From contig NZ_JANFAU010000004.1 in the NCBI RefSeq assembly GCF_026130605.1, positions 248,001 through 312,000 of the forward strand: a stretch of DNA of 64,000 nt, written 5' to 3'. This stretch comes from Sphingomonas lycopersici. GTDB taxonomy: Bacteria; Pseudomonadota; Alphaproteobacteria; Sphingomonadales; Sphingomonadaceae. Numbering within the stretch: the first letter of the stretch is position 1; each line of letters starts with the position of its first letter. Position numbers and translations under genes: made by a program. Positions 43,115-52,968 of this stretch are shown one piece after another. A model generated the notes under the pieces. The model saw nothing but the letters and a program-made list of their open reading frames with translations. It did no database searches and was not told the DNA's origin.

Positions 43115-43515
43115 CAGCGAACTCCCTTCAGGGACGAGGCTGCGCGATGCAGCAGTTGCTCGGCGAGCACGATCGACCCTGCGCGTCGCGCCGCCTCGGC
43201 ATAGACCGAGAGCGGGAACTTCCCTTCCCACAAGAGCTCGCGCTCGATACCGAGACCAAATGGCAGGCGGATCTCTTCAAGCTCACGCAAGGCAAACCTG
43301 CCCAGTTCCGGACTGCCAAAGCCAAGATCGGCAAGGCCGAACAGGATGCCATCCTCGTCGATTTCGGTGGCGAGCCAGGTCGCGGCGCCCACGGGATTGA
43401 AGAAGCGCACGACGGGAACCGGGTCGGGCTCGCGCGTACCGCAGGCCTGCGCCTCTCGATGAGCGCGATCATTGGCGCGAAGCCGGTCGTGCAGTTCGGG
43501 GGTGAGGAGTTTCAT
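43114..43515 (-). CDS. DUF2958 family protein
   Basis: Protein of 133 residues with the family start MKLLTPELHDRLRANDR, then VPVVRFFNPVGAATWLATEI and FGLADLGFGSPELGRFALREL, ending with PLSVYAEAARRAG. It is coupled by overlap to ardC upstream. DUF2958 proteins commonly accompany ArdC on conjugative elements; function unknown. Confidence 0.9.
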   Translation of the reverse strand: MKLLTPELHDRLRANDRAHREAQACGTREPDPVPVVRFFNPVGAATWLATEIDEDGILFGLADLGFGSPELGRFALRELEEIRLPFGLGIERELLWEGKFPLSVYAEAARRAGSIVLAEQLLHRAASSLKGVR

Positions 43516-44561
43516 GCCACTTCCCCCGCCATCGCAGCGTTCATTCGCATGGTCGGTTCCGCATTGCGTGACCGCCCGCGGCCGAGCGCCATGCCCGCCG
43601 GATCGTCGGGATCGTCGGGATCGTCGCCGTCATCGTTGGCCGCGTTGTGGGCCGCTACTTCCGGCCGAAACGCAAGAAGGAAATCGGCGGCGCGCGAGGC
43701 GGCGCTGGCGGCGCGGACGATCGCACGCGCATCCTCGCGGATGATATCGAGCCATGATCCGATATAATCGGCATGCCGGACGGTGGGCGTGATGCCGAGC
43801 GATGCGCAGACGAATGCCCCGGTCATTTCGGCGACGAGTTCCTCACGCCCATATTGCTTCGAACCGAAGCTGCCGGTGAGGTCACGATCGAGCCGGCTCT
43901 TGTGCCCGCTCCAGTGCCCAAGCTCGTGAAACGCCGTCCTGTGCCAGTTCACCGGCTCATGAAAATCATCGGGGCGCGGGACCGCGATATAGTCGTGAGC
44001 CGGACTGTAGAATGCAATCGCGCCGCCGATGCGGAAATCCGCCCCGGTCGCCTTGATCAGGGCCTCGGCCTCGGGGGCGATGAGCCCCTCCGGCACCGGG
44101 GGTAGCGGCATCGCGATATCATCGGGGAGGCCGTCGCATTGGTCGGCCGAGAAGACGGTGAAATGCCTCAGAAACGGAATGCCGCCCGACATCTCACGGC
44201 CCTCGACAGCGGCGCGCCGCCGCTCGTCCTGGGGCACGAAACGACGCGCGTAGACGATAGGTACGCCATGCTCGCCGCGCCGCACCGATCCGCCAAGCGC
44301 CACCGCCTGGCGGAACGTGAGAAAGGCTTGGCTTTGAAACCCTCGTTCGACAACCGCGTGCCACAGGGTGAGGATATTGATCCCGCTGTAACGCCGGCCC
44401 GACACAACATTATAAGGCATGCCGAGCGCGGCTCTGGCTGTTCCCCAGGGCTGAATCCAGGGCAAGCGCCCCGCCTCGAGCTCGGCGATGATCCGCGTGG
44501 TAATTTGCTCGTAGAGGTTCGGCCGACCCTCCTCGCCGCGGCCGGTTTGGTGCTGTGCCAT
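43512..44561 (-). CDS. ardC: ArdC-type antirestriction protein (DUF1738 with zincin domain)
   Basis: Protein of 349 residues. The N-terminal ssDNA-binding DUF1738 domain (NLYEQITTRIIAELEAGRLP, then GMPYNVVSGRRYSGIN) is followed by a metallopeptidase-like domain with HELGH (His212, Glu213, His216) and a helical end. ArdC proteins protect incoming single-stranded DNA from host restriction during conjugation. The C-terminus carries a DDP tandem repeat encoded by GATCGTCGG units. Confidence 0.92.
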   Translation of the reverse strand: MAQHQTGRGEEGRPNLYEQITTRIIAELEAGRLPWIQPWGTARAALGMPYNVVSGRRYSGINILTLWHAVVERGFQSQAFLTFRQAVALGGSVRRGEHGVPIVYARRFVPQDERRRAAVEGREMSGGIPFLRHFTVFSADQCDGLPDDIAMPLPPVPEGLIAPEAEALIKATGADFRIGGAIAFYSPAHDYIAVPRPDDFHEPVNWHRTAFHELGHWSGHKSRLDRDLTGSFGSKQYGREELVAEMTGAFVCASLGITPTVRHADYIGSWLDIIREDARAIVRAASAASRAADFLLAFRPEVAAHNAANDDGDDPDDPDDPAGMALGRGRSRNAEPTMRMNAAMAGEVA

Positions 44562-44782
44562 TTCCCGTCTCCGTGAACGGGCCGGCAGCGAGCCTCTCTC
44601 GCAACCCTCAACCCGTCACGGCGAAGCCGGCTTTCCGCTTCCTCTTCAGTTGAGGTGAGCGTCGGCGCGAAGACCCGGTACCGAGGAGCGCGGCAACCAA
44701 AGACGCGCCGCGTCGCTGATGCCCGCCGATCCCCTGAACCGGCGGGCGCCTGAGCGCGCGACCGCCGGATCGGTAGCCGGGT

Positions 44783-46273
44783 TCAGCCGTCAGCAAATAC
44801 CGCCACGGCCATGCCCAAGGCTGCGGCCACCCCCTCGCCATAGGCTGGGTCGCAGCGCGTGCAATTGTCGATATGGCGCTGCTTGATGAAGTCCGGCGCG
44901 TCGCCCATTGCACGGGCGGTGTTGTCGAATAGCGCCTGCTGCTGTTCGGGGCTCATCTGCTGGAACAGCTTGCGGGGCTGCGTGAAATAATCGGCATCAT
45001 CCTCGCGATAGTTCCAGTGTGCGGCATCGCCCGAGATCCGGAGCGGCGGTTCGGCAAAGTCGGGTTGCTCCTGCCACTGGCTGAAGCTGTTCGGCTCATA
45101 ATGCGGACGGCTGCCATAATTGCCATCGACCCGGCCGTAGCCATCGCGATGGTTGCTCATGACCGGGCATCGCGCGGCGTTGACCGAAATCTGGTGATAA
45201 TTGACGCCGAGGCGGTAGCGCTGGGCATCGGCATAATTGAACAGCCGGGCCTGGAGCATCTTGTCGGGTGAGACCCCAATGCCGGGGACCAGGTTCGATG
45301 GCGCGAAGGCGGATTGTTCGACGTCGGCGAAGAAATTCTCGGGGTTCCGATTGAGCTCGAACTCGCCGACCTCGATCAAGGGGTAATCAGCCTTGTACCA
45401 GACCTTGGTCAGGTCGAACGGGTGGAAGCGATAGGTTTCAGCGTCCTTCTCGGGCATGATCTGGACGAACAGCTTCCATTTCGGGAAATCGCCGCGCTCG
45501 ATCGCGTCGTAAAGGTCGCGCTGGTGCGACTCGCGATCGCCGGCGACTAGCGCCGCGGCTTCCGCGTCAGTCAGATTTTCGATGCCCTGCTGGGTCCGGA
45601 AATGGAATTTCACCCAGAAGCGCTCACCGGCATCATTCCAGAAGCTGTAGGTGTGGCTGCCAAAGCCGTGCATGAAGCGGTAGCCTTTGGGGATGCCGCG
45701 ATCGGACATGACGATCGTCACCTGGTGAAAGGCTTCGGGTAGCAAGGTCCAGAAGTCCCAATTGTTGGTTGCGCTGCGCATGTTGGTGCGAGGATCGCGC
45801 TTCACCGCCTTGTTGAGGTCGGGGAACTTGCGCGGATCACGCAGGAAGAAGACCGGCGTGTTATTGCCGACAAGATCCCAATTGCCTTCCTCGGTATAGA
45901 ATTTGAGGGCGAAGCCGCGGATGTCGCGCTCCGCGTCCGCCGCGCCACGCTCGCCGGCGACGGTGGTGAAGCGGGCGAACATCTCGGTCTTCTTGCCGAC
46001 TTCGGAGAAGATTTTGGCGCGGGTATAGCGGCTGATGTCATTGGTGACGGTGAAGGTGCCGAACGCACCCGAGCCCTTGGCATGCATGCGCCGCTCAGGA
46101 ATCACCTCACGCACGAAATTGGCGAGCTTCTCGTTCAGCCAGACATCCTGGGCCAGCAGGGGCCCACGCGGGCCTGCGGTGAGGCTGTCCTGATTGTTGG
46201 GCACCGGGGCGCCGAACGCGGTGGTCAAATGGGAAACCGGGCATTGACCGGCGTCGGGATGCACCTTGCTCAT
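44783..46273 (-). CDS. katA: Haem catalase (small-subunit, KatA-like)
   Basis: Hydrogen-peroxide disproportionating catalase of 496 residues. Catalytic His64 lies in [11 protein letters not shown], there is a conserved [11 protein letters not shown] region, and the proximal haem Tyr is in [14 protein letters not shown] (about 346). Length and motifs fit clade-3 monofunctional catalases. The start at 46273 (MSKVHPD) has GAGGA 8 bases upstream. It lies just beyond ardC and could be element cargo or flanking chromosome. Confidence 0.95.
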   Translation of the reverse strand: MSKVHPDAGQCPVSHLTTAFGAPVPNNQDSLTAGPRGPLLAQDVWLNEKLANFVREVIPERRMHAKGSGAFGTFTVTNDISRYTRAKIFSEVGKKTEMFARFTTVAGERGAADAERDIRGFALKFYTEEGNWDLVGNNTPVFFLRDPRKFPDLNKAVKRDPRTNMRSATNNWDFWTLLPEAFHQVTIVMSDRGIPKGYRFMHGFGSHTYSFWNDAGERFWVKFHFRTQQGIENLTDAEAAALVAGDRESHQRDLYDAIERGDFPKWKLFVQIMPEKDAETYRFHPFDLTKVWYKADYPLIEVGEFELNRNPENFFADVEQSAFAPSNLVPGIGVSPDKMLQARLFNYADAQRYRLGVNYHQISVNAARCPVMSNHRDGYGRVDGNYGSRPHYEPNSFSQWQEQPDFAEPPLRISGDAAHWNYREDDADYFTQPRKLFQQMSPEQQQALFDNTARAMGDAPDFIKQRHIDNCTRCDPAYGEGVAAALGMAVAVFADG

Positions 46274-46373
46274 CGATAAATCCTCGTTGTTCTTGGAACC
46301 GGGGCCCATGAGTAAGCCGGGCCCGCACGATCGTCCTCTTGATTAATAGCGTCATTGTAATCGAGAGACTGAA

Positions 46374-47203
46374 TTAGTCTGGTGGCGGGCCGCGATACTG
46401 GCTCGATGGTTCGTGGCGCCGACGGGTTCCCGTGAACAGGTATCGCCGCACTGGCTCCTGCCGGTATTCAACACATTCTACCGACCGGGCCCTTCCTTCC
46501 TGGTGGCTTGAGGTCGAGCGCGCGCGCCGGAATTGGAACTGGAGCATGCGCCGGGCCAGGAACCGGTCCGTGTTGATGACGGCTCTGGCAGATTCGCCCG
46601 GCGATGCCCGAGGTGGATTGTGCCCGATAGCAACGGTGAACAATCGGTGCTCGTCGCGCTCGGCGAAACGCCTGGCGTAAGCGGACGGATCGGGATGCGG
46701 CGCGCCATTGGCGACACCCTCGATCGTGATGGTCGGGACGGCGATGCCGAAAAAACGGCAAGCTTCCGTTCAATGCCGTCAGATTTCCTCTTTCCGTGCG
46801 CAAGACCGGGCGAGCGTCGATAATTGTGAATGGTCATCGCGACATGGTCCGGATTGTCGAGCGCGGATGCCGATTGTGCGAAGGTCGTATCGTGGAATTC
46901 GCACGGGAGGGAAACAAGCTCCCAAGTCAGTCGAGCGAAATCATGGGCATATCTGGCGCATCCAGCGGCGCCCCGCTCGATGCCGAAATAATATTGATAC
47001 TGCCATTGGTAACGGGCGTTGAGGGGAAGCCGCGTCGTTTCCAGTTCCTGGCTTCCGATGAGAAAGCCGCATTCCGATACCAACGCCTTGCAGTGTCGGG
47101 GCCAAAATGCGGCGACAAAATTGGTGGTTCGCGCGATCGAGTCGAAACCGGCCATAACCGCATTCTCGATTCCGAGCGTGTCCATGAGGACGATAATGCC
47201 CAT
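46374..47203 (-). pseudogene. Alpha/beta hydrolase remnant, truncated and frameshifted
   Basis: One frame reads LMDTLGIENAVMAGFDSIART, then a long hydrolase-like stretch to HVAMTIHNYRRSPGLAHGKRK and SDGIERKLAVF. At a T6 run near 46752 the product moves one frame and continues VPTITIEGVANGAPHPDP, FAERDEHRLFTVAIGHNPP to AVINTDRF, the normal end of this hydrolase family. An in-frame stop lies five codons before the first ATG and the N-terminal third, with the oxyanion region, is missing. The likely Asp and His of the triad are in the shifted part. A dead gene. Confidence 0.75.
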
Positions 47204-47318
47204 GACGAGCGTCGCTTACAGGCGCCGGAGACGCCAGCCCTCGGTCAGGCGACAACGGACACGTCCTCGCATCTCATTTCGAGAACGTGTCCGATTGCCC
47301 TATCGGCGCTGAAGTGCG

Positions 47319-48233
47319 TCAATAATCCCAGAACGAAGCCACCCAGCGGAAACGGTCGCCGTTGAGCGCCACGCGACCGACCGACGGAAATGGCATGTGC
47401 GTCGCCACAACCAGCTCGCCGCTCGCCGCCGCCTCCTGGAGAAAACGGACGCGAACGCGAACCGATTCCTCGGGGTCGTGTTCGAAGCCGTTATGCCATT
47501 CGGGATGGTCGAACGCGACGGGGAAGAGGATGTCGCCGGCAAAGGTCAGGCGCTCGCCACCCGAGGTCACGGTAACCAGACTATGGCCGGGGGTATGGCC
47601 GCCGGTACGCCGCGCGACCACACCGGGTGCCACCTCATGCTCGTTTTCGAATGTCTGCAGTTTGTTGTGATACTGGTCCAGAAACTGCTTGGCGGTCGAG
47701 CGAAGCACGTCCGGCACCGGGGCGGGCATATCGGTGTGCGAGAAATCCGGCGAGCCCCAGAAATCGACCTCGGCCGCGGCGACGTGAATCCGCAGGTCCG
47801 GGCGCAGCCGGCTCTTCACATCATCGCCGAGCAGCCCGCCGACATGGTCCATATGCATGTGCGTCAGCACGATGTCGGTCACCGACCCGAGGTCGACGCC
47901 AGCCGCCTCAAGTCGCCGAAGCGACTGGCCGGCGCGCGGAAATCCCGAAAATTGTCCACCCAGGCCGGCGTCGACGAGGATGGTCTGATCGCCGCTCTGA
48001 ACCAGCAGCACGTTCAGCGCCCAATCGAAGGCATCCGGCCCCAGGAACATGTCCTTGAACCATGCCTCGCGCTCGGCGGGATCGACATTGGTCGACATGG
48101 TTTGGGTCGGTAGCGGCAATACCCCGTCGCTGATCACCAGCACCTCGATATCACCGATCCGCACCGCGTAGCGCGACGGAACCAGCTCGTCCTCACCCGG
48201 TCCGACCGGGTTCATGATATTGTCGGGTTTCAT
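47319..48233 (-). CDS. MBL-fold metallo-hydrolase
   Basis: Cytoplasmic metallo-beta-lactamase-fold enzyme of 304 residues with the metal motif HMHMDH (His125, His127, Asp129, His130), GGHTPGHS and FAGDILFP. The start at 48233 follows AGGAGG. The layout resembles AHL-lactonase-like and related hydrolases; the substrate is not known. It sits at the downstream end of the catabolic cluster. Confidence 0.88.
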   Translation of the reverse strand: MKPDNIMNPVGPGEDELVPSRYAVRIGDIEVLVISDGVLPLPTQTMSTNVDPAEREAWFKDMFLGPDAFDWALNVLLVQSGDQTILVDAGLGGQFSGFPRAGQSLRRLEAAGVDLGSVTDIVLTHMHMDHVGGLLGDDVKSRLRPDLRIHVAAAEVDFWGSPDFSHTDMPAPVPDVLRSTAKQFLDQYHNKLQTFENEHEVAPGVVARRTGGHTPGHSLVTVTSGGERLTFAGDILFPVAFDHPEWHNGFEHDPEESVRVRVRFLQEAAASGELVVATHMPFPSVGRVALNGDRFRWVASFWDY

Positions 48234-48385
48234 GGTCCTAACCTCCTGATCTCGGCCCACAAGCGCGTCACGCGCATGGCAATGAGAAGGTTAGTGGCGG
48301 CAATTTTGGCGGTCGATTGGGTCGAGGCAGTGGCCAAACCATACAAGAGTATAGGTCCTGTCACCCTTTGTACCGGGCCCTGCTC

Positions 48386-50374
48386 TCATCGAGACGCACG
48401 AAACGCCGTCGCCAGATTGACAAAGTCGGACAGGCAATCGGGATTCGCCATGGCGGACGGGTCGATAATCTCTGTCAGCGATCGTCCTTCGAACAACCGC
48501 TTAATGGGCAGTTCCTGCTTCTTCATTGAAAGCGTTCGCGGAATCGCAGCAACGAAATAGACCTGGTCGGGCACAAAGCGCGGTGACAGCGATGTCCTGA
48601 TCGACTCTCTAATCCGAACGACAAGGTCCTGCGGCAATTTGCCTTCCGCAGCGACAATGAAGGCGAGCAACTCGCTTTCACCGTCCCCGGTCCGAACATC
48701 GACCACCAGGCTGTCAACGACCCCTTCAGCACCCTCGATCGCCTGATAGATTTCGCTTGTCCCCATTCGATGCCCACCGCGATTGATCGTGGCGTCGCTT
48801 CGCCCGTATATCGTGCAGCTGCCATCAGGATCGATGCGGACCCAGTCGCCATGGCGCCAGATACCGGGATACATATCAAAATAGGATTCGTGGTAGCGCC
48901 GCCCTTCGCGGTCGCCCCAGAAGTAGAGCGGCATTGAGGGCAGCGGGCGGGTGCATACGAGCTCGCCGACTTCGCCAACCATGGACTTCCCTTCCGGGCT
49001 CCATGCCTCGACCGCGGCGCCGAGCTGGCGGCATTGCATCCGTCCTGGCGCCGGCGGCAGATCGCGGCTGCCGGTGCAGAAAACACCGCAAATATCCGTC
49101 CCCCCGGAGCTGTTGAGCCACCAGGGGGCATCATATCCGGCGGCTCGCAGATGTGCCGAAAGGCCAAGCTGCACGTCGGCCGGCAATGGCGACGCGGTGC
49201 TCCCGATGGTTCTGAGTGCCGAGAGACCGCCGACCGTGGAGAAATCGACTCCGGCTCGCAGGCACATCGTGAAGAACTGCGCGCCCGAGCCGAAGAAACT
49301 GATTCCGTGCCGCGCAACGAAGCGCCACAGAATGCTCCAATCGGTCCGGTCCCTCGGCCCCGAGGGGCTGCCATCGTAGAGGCAGATGGTGGTGCCGCTC
49401 AAAAGCCCGCCGACCTGAGCATTCCACACCATCCATCCGGTCGAACTGAACCAATGGAATCTCTCGCCCTCGCTGTCCGCCGCGTAGCTCGGACGCAAAT
49501 CCATATGGAGACGCATCGCAGCAGCACCGAGCAGGATCCCGCCGTGGCCGTGGACGATCGCCTTTGGCTTCCCGGTCGTACCGCTCGAATATAATATCCA
49601 GAGCGGGTGATCGAACGGCAGCCAGCGCGGCTCGAACGATCGAACTTCGTCGTCGTCGCGCGCGATCAGCTCCTCAAAATCGAGCGTGGCCCCGATGCTG
49701 CCGCGGGCATGCCCCGATCGCACCTGAACGACATGATCGAGCGTTGGCAACGCCGCCACGATCTCCAAAACAATATCGGTGAGGTCGCGCGCTTTTCCGG
49801 CATAAAGCGCACCATCGGTCGCGATCAGCAGCTTGGGCTCGACCTGGCGGAAGCGATCGAGAATGGCAGCCGTTCCCATGTCGGGCGCGCAGATCGTCCA
49901 GATCGCACCGATCGAGGCGCAGGCAAGAAACGCCACCACCGCTTCTATCCGGTTCGGCAGGAACGCCGCGACGCGATCGCCGGGCGCCACCCCGAGCCTT
50001 TCAAGCGCGCAGGCCAGCGAGAAGGATCGGCGGCGCAGCTCGGACCAGTCCAGCGACAGCACCGAACCTTGTTCGTCTTCGGCGATAATGGCGGGCTGTC
50101 CGGCAGCCGTGCCAGCCGCGGCATGCCGAAAGACCTGAAGCGCGTAATTCACCTCGGCTCCGACGAACCATCTGGTGCCGGGCATGGGATCTTCGGTCAG
50201 AATTTGCGAATAAGGCGTGCGCGACATGATCCCGTCGAAGCGCCATAAGGCTTCCCAGAAATCGGCCGGCCGATCGACGGACCAGCGGTACAGGTCCTCA
50301 AATTGCGCGAAGTTCAATCCGAGATCACGGGAAACTTCGGCGGTGAATTCGGAAATGAGCGATTGACTTGTCAT
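48386..50374 (-). CDS. Acetoacetate-CoA ligase-like acyl-CoA synthetase
   Basis: Adenylate-forming enzyme of 662 residues (start MTSQSL at 50374) with the P-loop SSGTTGKPK (263-271), an N-terminal ACAS-type domain and the late Lys motif TLSMKKQELPIKRLFEG. Length and MKKQELPIK are those of acetoacetyl-CoA synthetases. In this cluster it may activate a keto acid produced by ring cleavage; the exact acid is inferred. Confidence 0.87.
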   Translation of the reverse strand: MTSQSLISEFTAEVSRDLGLNFAQFEDLYRWSVDRPADFWEALWRFDGIMSRTPYSQILTEDPMPGTRWFVGAEVNYALQVFRHAAAGTAAGQPAIIAEDEQGSVLSLDWSELRRRSFSLACALERLGVAPGDRVAAFLPNRIEAVVAFLACASIGAIWTICAPDMGTAAILDRFRQVEPKLLIATDGALYAGKARDLTDIVLEIVAALPTLDHVVQVRSGHARGSIGATLDFEELIARDDDEVRSFEPRWLPFDHPLWILYSSGTTGKPKAIVHGHGGILLGAAAMRLHMDLRPSYAADSEGERFHWFSSTGWMVWNAQVGGLLSGTTICLYDGSPSGPRDRTDWSILWRFVARHGISFFGSGAQFFTMCLRAGVDFSTVGGLSALRTIGSTASPLPADVQLGLSAHLRAAGYDAPWWLNSSGGTDICGVFCTGSRDLPPAPGRMQCRQLGAAVEAWSPEGKSMVGEVGELVCTRPLPSMPLYFWGDREGRRYHESYFDMYPGIWRHGDWVRIDPDGSCTIYGRSDATINRGGHRMGTSEIYQAIEGAEGVVDSLVVDVRTGDGESELLAFIVAAEGKLPQDLVVRIRESIRTSLSPRFVPDQVYFVAAIPRTLSMKKQELPIKRLFEGRSLTEIIDPSAMANPDCLSDFVNLATAFRASR

Positions 50375-50488
50375 CGGTCCTGCCCTGGAACCGGGCGAAT
50401 GAATTGCGATCTCGGCAATCGCGGTTCCCGCCGGATGCGCCAATCGCATCCGGCGGCCCCGCTCCAAGCGTATTTTCCATCACGCATG

Positions 50489-52936
50489 TCAGTAGCGATA
50501 GCTCAGCGTGATGCCATAGGTCGCGGGCTTGCCGGTCAGCCGAACCACGGTGTCAACGACGTCAGTCACGTTGGTCAGGTAGAATTTGTTGGTGACGTTG
50601 CGCCCCCAGAGTTGAACCTTCCAGCGTGAGTCCCGAGCGCCGAGGCCAAGGCGAAGATCGAGCAGCGCATAGCCTGGAATCTCGAACTCCGTAAGATTGC
50701 CGAATGCCGCCTGCACTTTCGAGCGATAGCTCAGGTTGCCCCCCATCGTGAGTTCCAGTGTGGAATCCAGCGGCACATGATAATCAATGTCCGCGTTCAT
50801 CTGCCATTTCGGCGTCCCGGGGAACGAGGCGCCCTTGACGTTGATCGCCGTACCATCGGGGTCGTTGGTAACGAAGCTGCGGTCGATCCGGGTGTCGACA
50901 TAGGTCACGCCGCCGTTGAGGGTGAGGCCCTCCACCGGCCGCCAGTTGATGGTAAGCTCGCCTCCCCGCACCGAGGACCGGGGTATCTGCACGAGGCTCG
51001 GCAGATTGCCGAACGCGGTGGCGACATAGCCGGCAATCTGCTTGTCATTATATTTGTAGTAGAAACCCGCGCCATTGAGCTGAAGACGCCGATTGAGCGC
51101 GGCAACCTTGAAACCCGCTTCGACTGCCAGTACCGATTCCTGGGTTACCGGGTCGAACTGGGTTGGAAATAATCCAGGAACGGTAGGGAAGCTCCCGGCC
51201 TTATACCCTTTCGTCACATTGGCGTAGAGCAGCGTGTCCTGGGTCGGCTTCCAATTGAGTCCGGCGCGCCACGAGACATTATCTTGCGACAAGCGCTTTT
51301 CAACAATCGGAACGGGCACGAGCGGCGTGCCGTAGCCAACTTCCCCGAGCGTCGCACATGCGCCCGGCTTGAGCGCGACCACAGGATCGGTGAAACCGCG
51401 CAGCAAATTGGAAAGGAAGCTGAACACGGTCGCGATGTCACCGTTTCCGCTGTCATACAGGCAGCCGCGGAAGCGATTTGTCTGATCGTTGTACCGTGCA
51501 GAAGCCTGTAACGTCAGGCCGCGAACGATCTCATAGTCGACGCTGCCGAACACGGCCTTCGCATCGATCTTCTGAGCGTTGCCGATGGTGAACTCGCGAT
51601 ACCGATACGGTCCAACCCCGCTATTGCTGGCGTCGATGTTACCGATTTCGCGATCGTCGGTCTTATCGTGGCTGTAGTTGCCGCCAATCATCCAGCGCAA
51701 GGGCCCGGACTGCCCGGCGACCCGTAGCTCCTGGGAAAAGCTCTCGATCCGGGCATCGATCGTCAGCCGCATGTTGGGCACGGGTACACCGTCCGTATCG
51801 ACCGGCGACCATTGCTTGAATCGCGAATAGGCACTGATCGAGGTCAGTTTGATCGAATCCGACAGATCGACATCGCCGCGCAGCGAGAATTGATAGAAAT
51901 AGTCATCGCGACGAAGGCTGACGCCCGGATCCCAGTCGGCGATGCGACTGTTTTTGGGCGCCGGCGCGATCGCCAGAAGCGCGGCCTGGAGATCGGTATA
52001 TCCGCCCGCCGACGCCGGAACCTGGGGATCGTAGCGCATAAACTGGCCGGCTTGAGTTTCGCTCTTGTTGATCCACCCGTTGGCGTTGAACTCCAGACGG
52101 ACCGGACCTTGCTCCCAGTCAAGGATCATACGACCGGTGGTGAAATCGCGTCGTCCCAGCCGGTCCAGGGGCCGGCTTTGGCTGATCTGCCATCCGTCCG
52201 CATATTCATGGCGCACCGCGAGGCGCCCGTTGAGGTTCCCCGCGATCGGCCCGCTGACGAATGCCTGCGCATCGACTTCATTGAAGCGGCCATAGGTAAG
52301 ATCGAAGCCCGAGGTCAGGGTATCGGTCGGCTTTGCGGGAATATAGTTGATCGCGCCGCCGGTTGAATTCTGCCCGAAAAGCGTACCTTGCGGCCCCTTC
52401 AATACCTCAACGCGCTCGACGTCGAACGATACGCCCTCGGTCATCGCGAGATAGGGAACGGGCACCTGGTCGCTATAGACGCTGACCGTCGGCGCAACCG
52501 CCACCGCGACGTCGTAAAAGCCGATGCCCCTGATCGTGAACACCGGCGAGCCGTAAGTGCTAGGCCGATAGGTCAGGCCTGGCGCGATTTTTTCGAGGTC
52601 CGACGGCCGGGTAATGCCGATATCCGCCAGATGGGCTCCGGATACCGCCGTAATCGACACTGGGACGTCGCTCAGCCGTTCGGAGCGCTTCTGAGCGGTC
52701 ACGATGATGTCGTTCGTGCCGAGATCAGTTCTGCCGGCTTCGCCCGCGGTCGATGGCGCGATGCAAGGAGCGACACCGGCCGATCCGCCAGGCGCCCCCG
52801 CCGGTGCGACGCACGGTGCGGCAGGAGCAATCTTGCCGCGCGCGGGTTCAGTCGTCGCTGCAGGTCGGGCTGCATAAGCCGGGCCGCAAACACCGATCGC
52901 TGTCGATCCGAATAGAACCAGAAGATGCTTTTTCAT
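50489..52936 (-). CDS. TonB-dependent receptor of the catabolic cluster
   Basis: Outer-membrane receptor of 815 residues. It has a signal peptide (1-22), an unusual Ala/Pro-rich spacer with two APC.APS-like segments (about 25-68), a TonB box DIIVTAQKR, a plug (DVPVSITAVSG, VFTIRGIG, VEVLKGPQGTLFGQNSTGG) and a barrel ending in ITLSYRY. Placement 32 bases after a Rieske oxygenase gene implies uptake of the catabolic substrate. Distinct from the receptor at the start of the window. Confidence 0.93.
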   Translation of the reverse strand: MKKHLLVLFGSTAIGVCGPAYAARPAATTEPARGKIAPAAPCVAPAGAPGGSAGVAPCIAPSTAGEAGRTDLGTNDIIVTAQKRSERLSDVPVSITAVSGAHLADIGITRPSDLEKIAPGLTYRPSTYGSPVFTIRGIGFYDVAVAVAPTVSVYSDQVPVPYLAMTEGVSFDVERVEVLKGPQGTLFGQNSTGGAINYIPAKPTDTLTSGFDLTYGRFNEVDAQAFVSGPIAGNLNGRLAVRHEYADGWQISQSRPLDRLGRRDFTTGRMILDWEQGPVRLEFNANGWINKSETQAGQFMRYDPQVPASAGGYTDLQAALLAIAPAPKNSRIADWDPGVSLRRDDYFYQFSLRGDVDLSDSIKLTSISAYSRFKQWSPVDTDGVPVPNMRLTIDARIESFSQELRVAGQSGPLRWMIGGNYSHDKTDDREIGNIDASNSGVGPYRYREFTIGNAQKIDAKAVFGSVDYEIVRGLTLQASARYNDQTNRFRGCLYDSGNGDIATVFSFLSNLLRGFTDPVVALKPGACATLGEVGYGTPLVPVPIVEKRLSQDNVSWRAGLNWKPTQDTLLYANVTKGYKAGSFPTVPGLFPTQFDPVTQESVLAVEAGFKVAALNRRLQLNGAGFYYKYNDKQIAGYVATAFGNLPSLVQIPRSSVRGGELTINWRPVEGLTLNGGVTYVDTRIDRSFVTNDPDGTAINVKGASFPGTPKWQMNADIDYHVPLDSTLELTMGGNLSYRSKVQAAFGNLTEFEIPGYALLDLRLGLGARDSRWKVQLWGRNVTNKFYLTNVTDVVDTVVRLTGKPATYGITLSYRY

Positions 52937-52968
52937 TATACCCTCCCCACCCCAAGTTCCTGGGACTG

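Noticed and set aside
43590-43632. Tandem GATCGTCGG repeat considered as a possible mini-satellite
   Set aside because: It is a short in-frame DDP repeat at the flexible end of ArdC.
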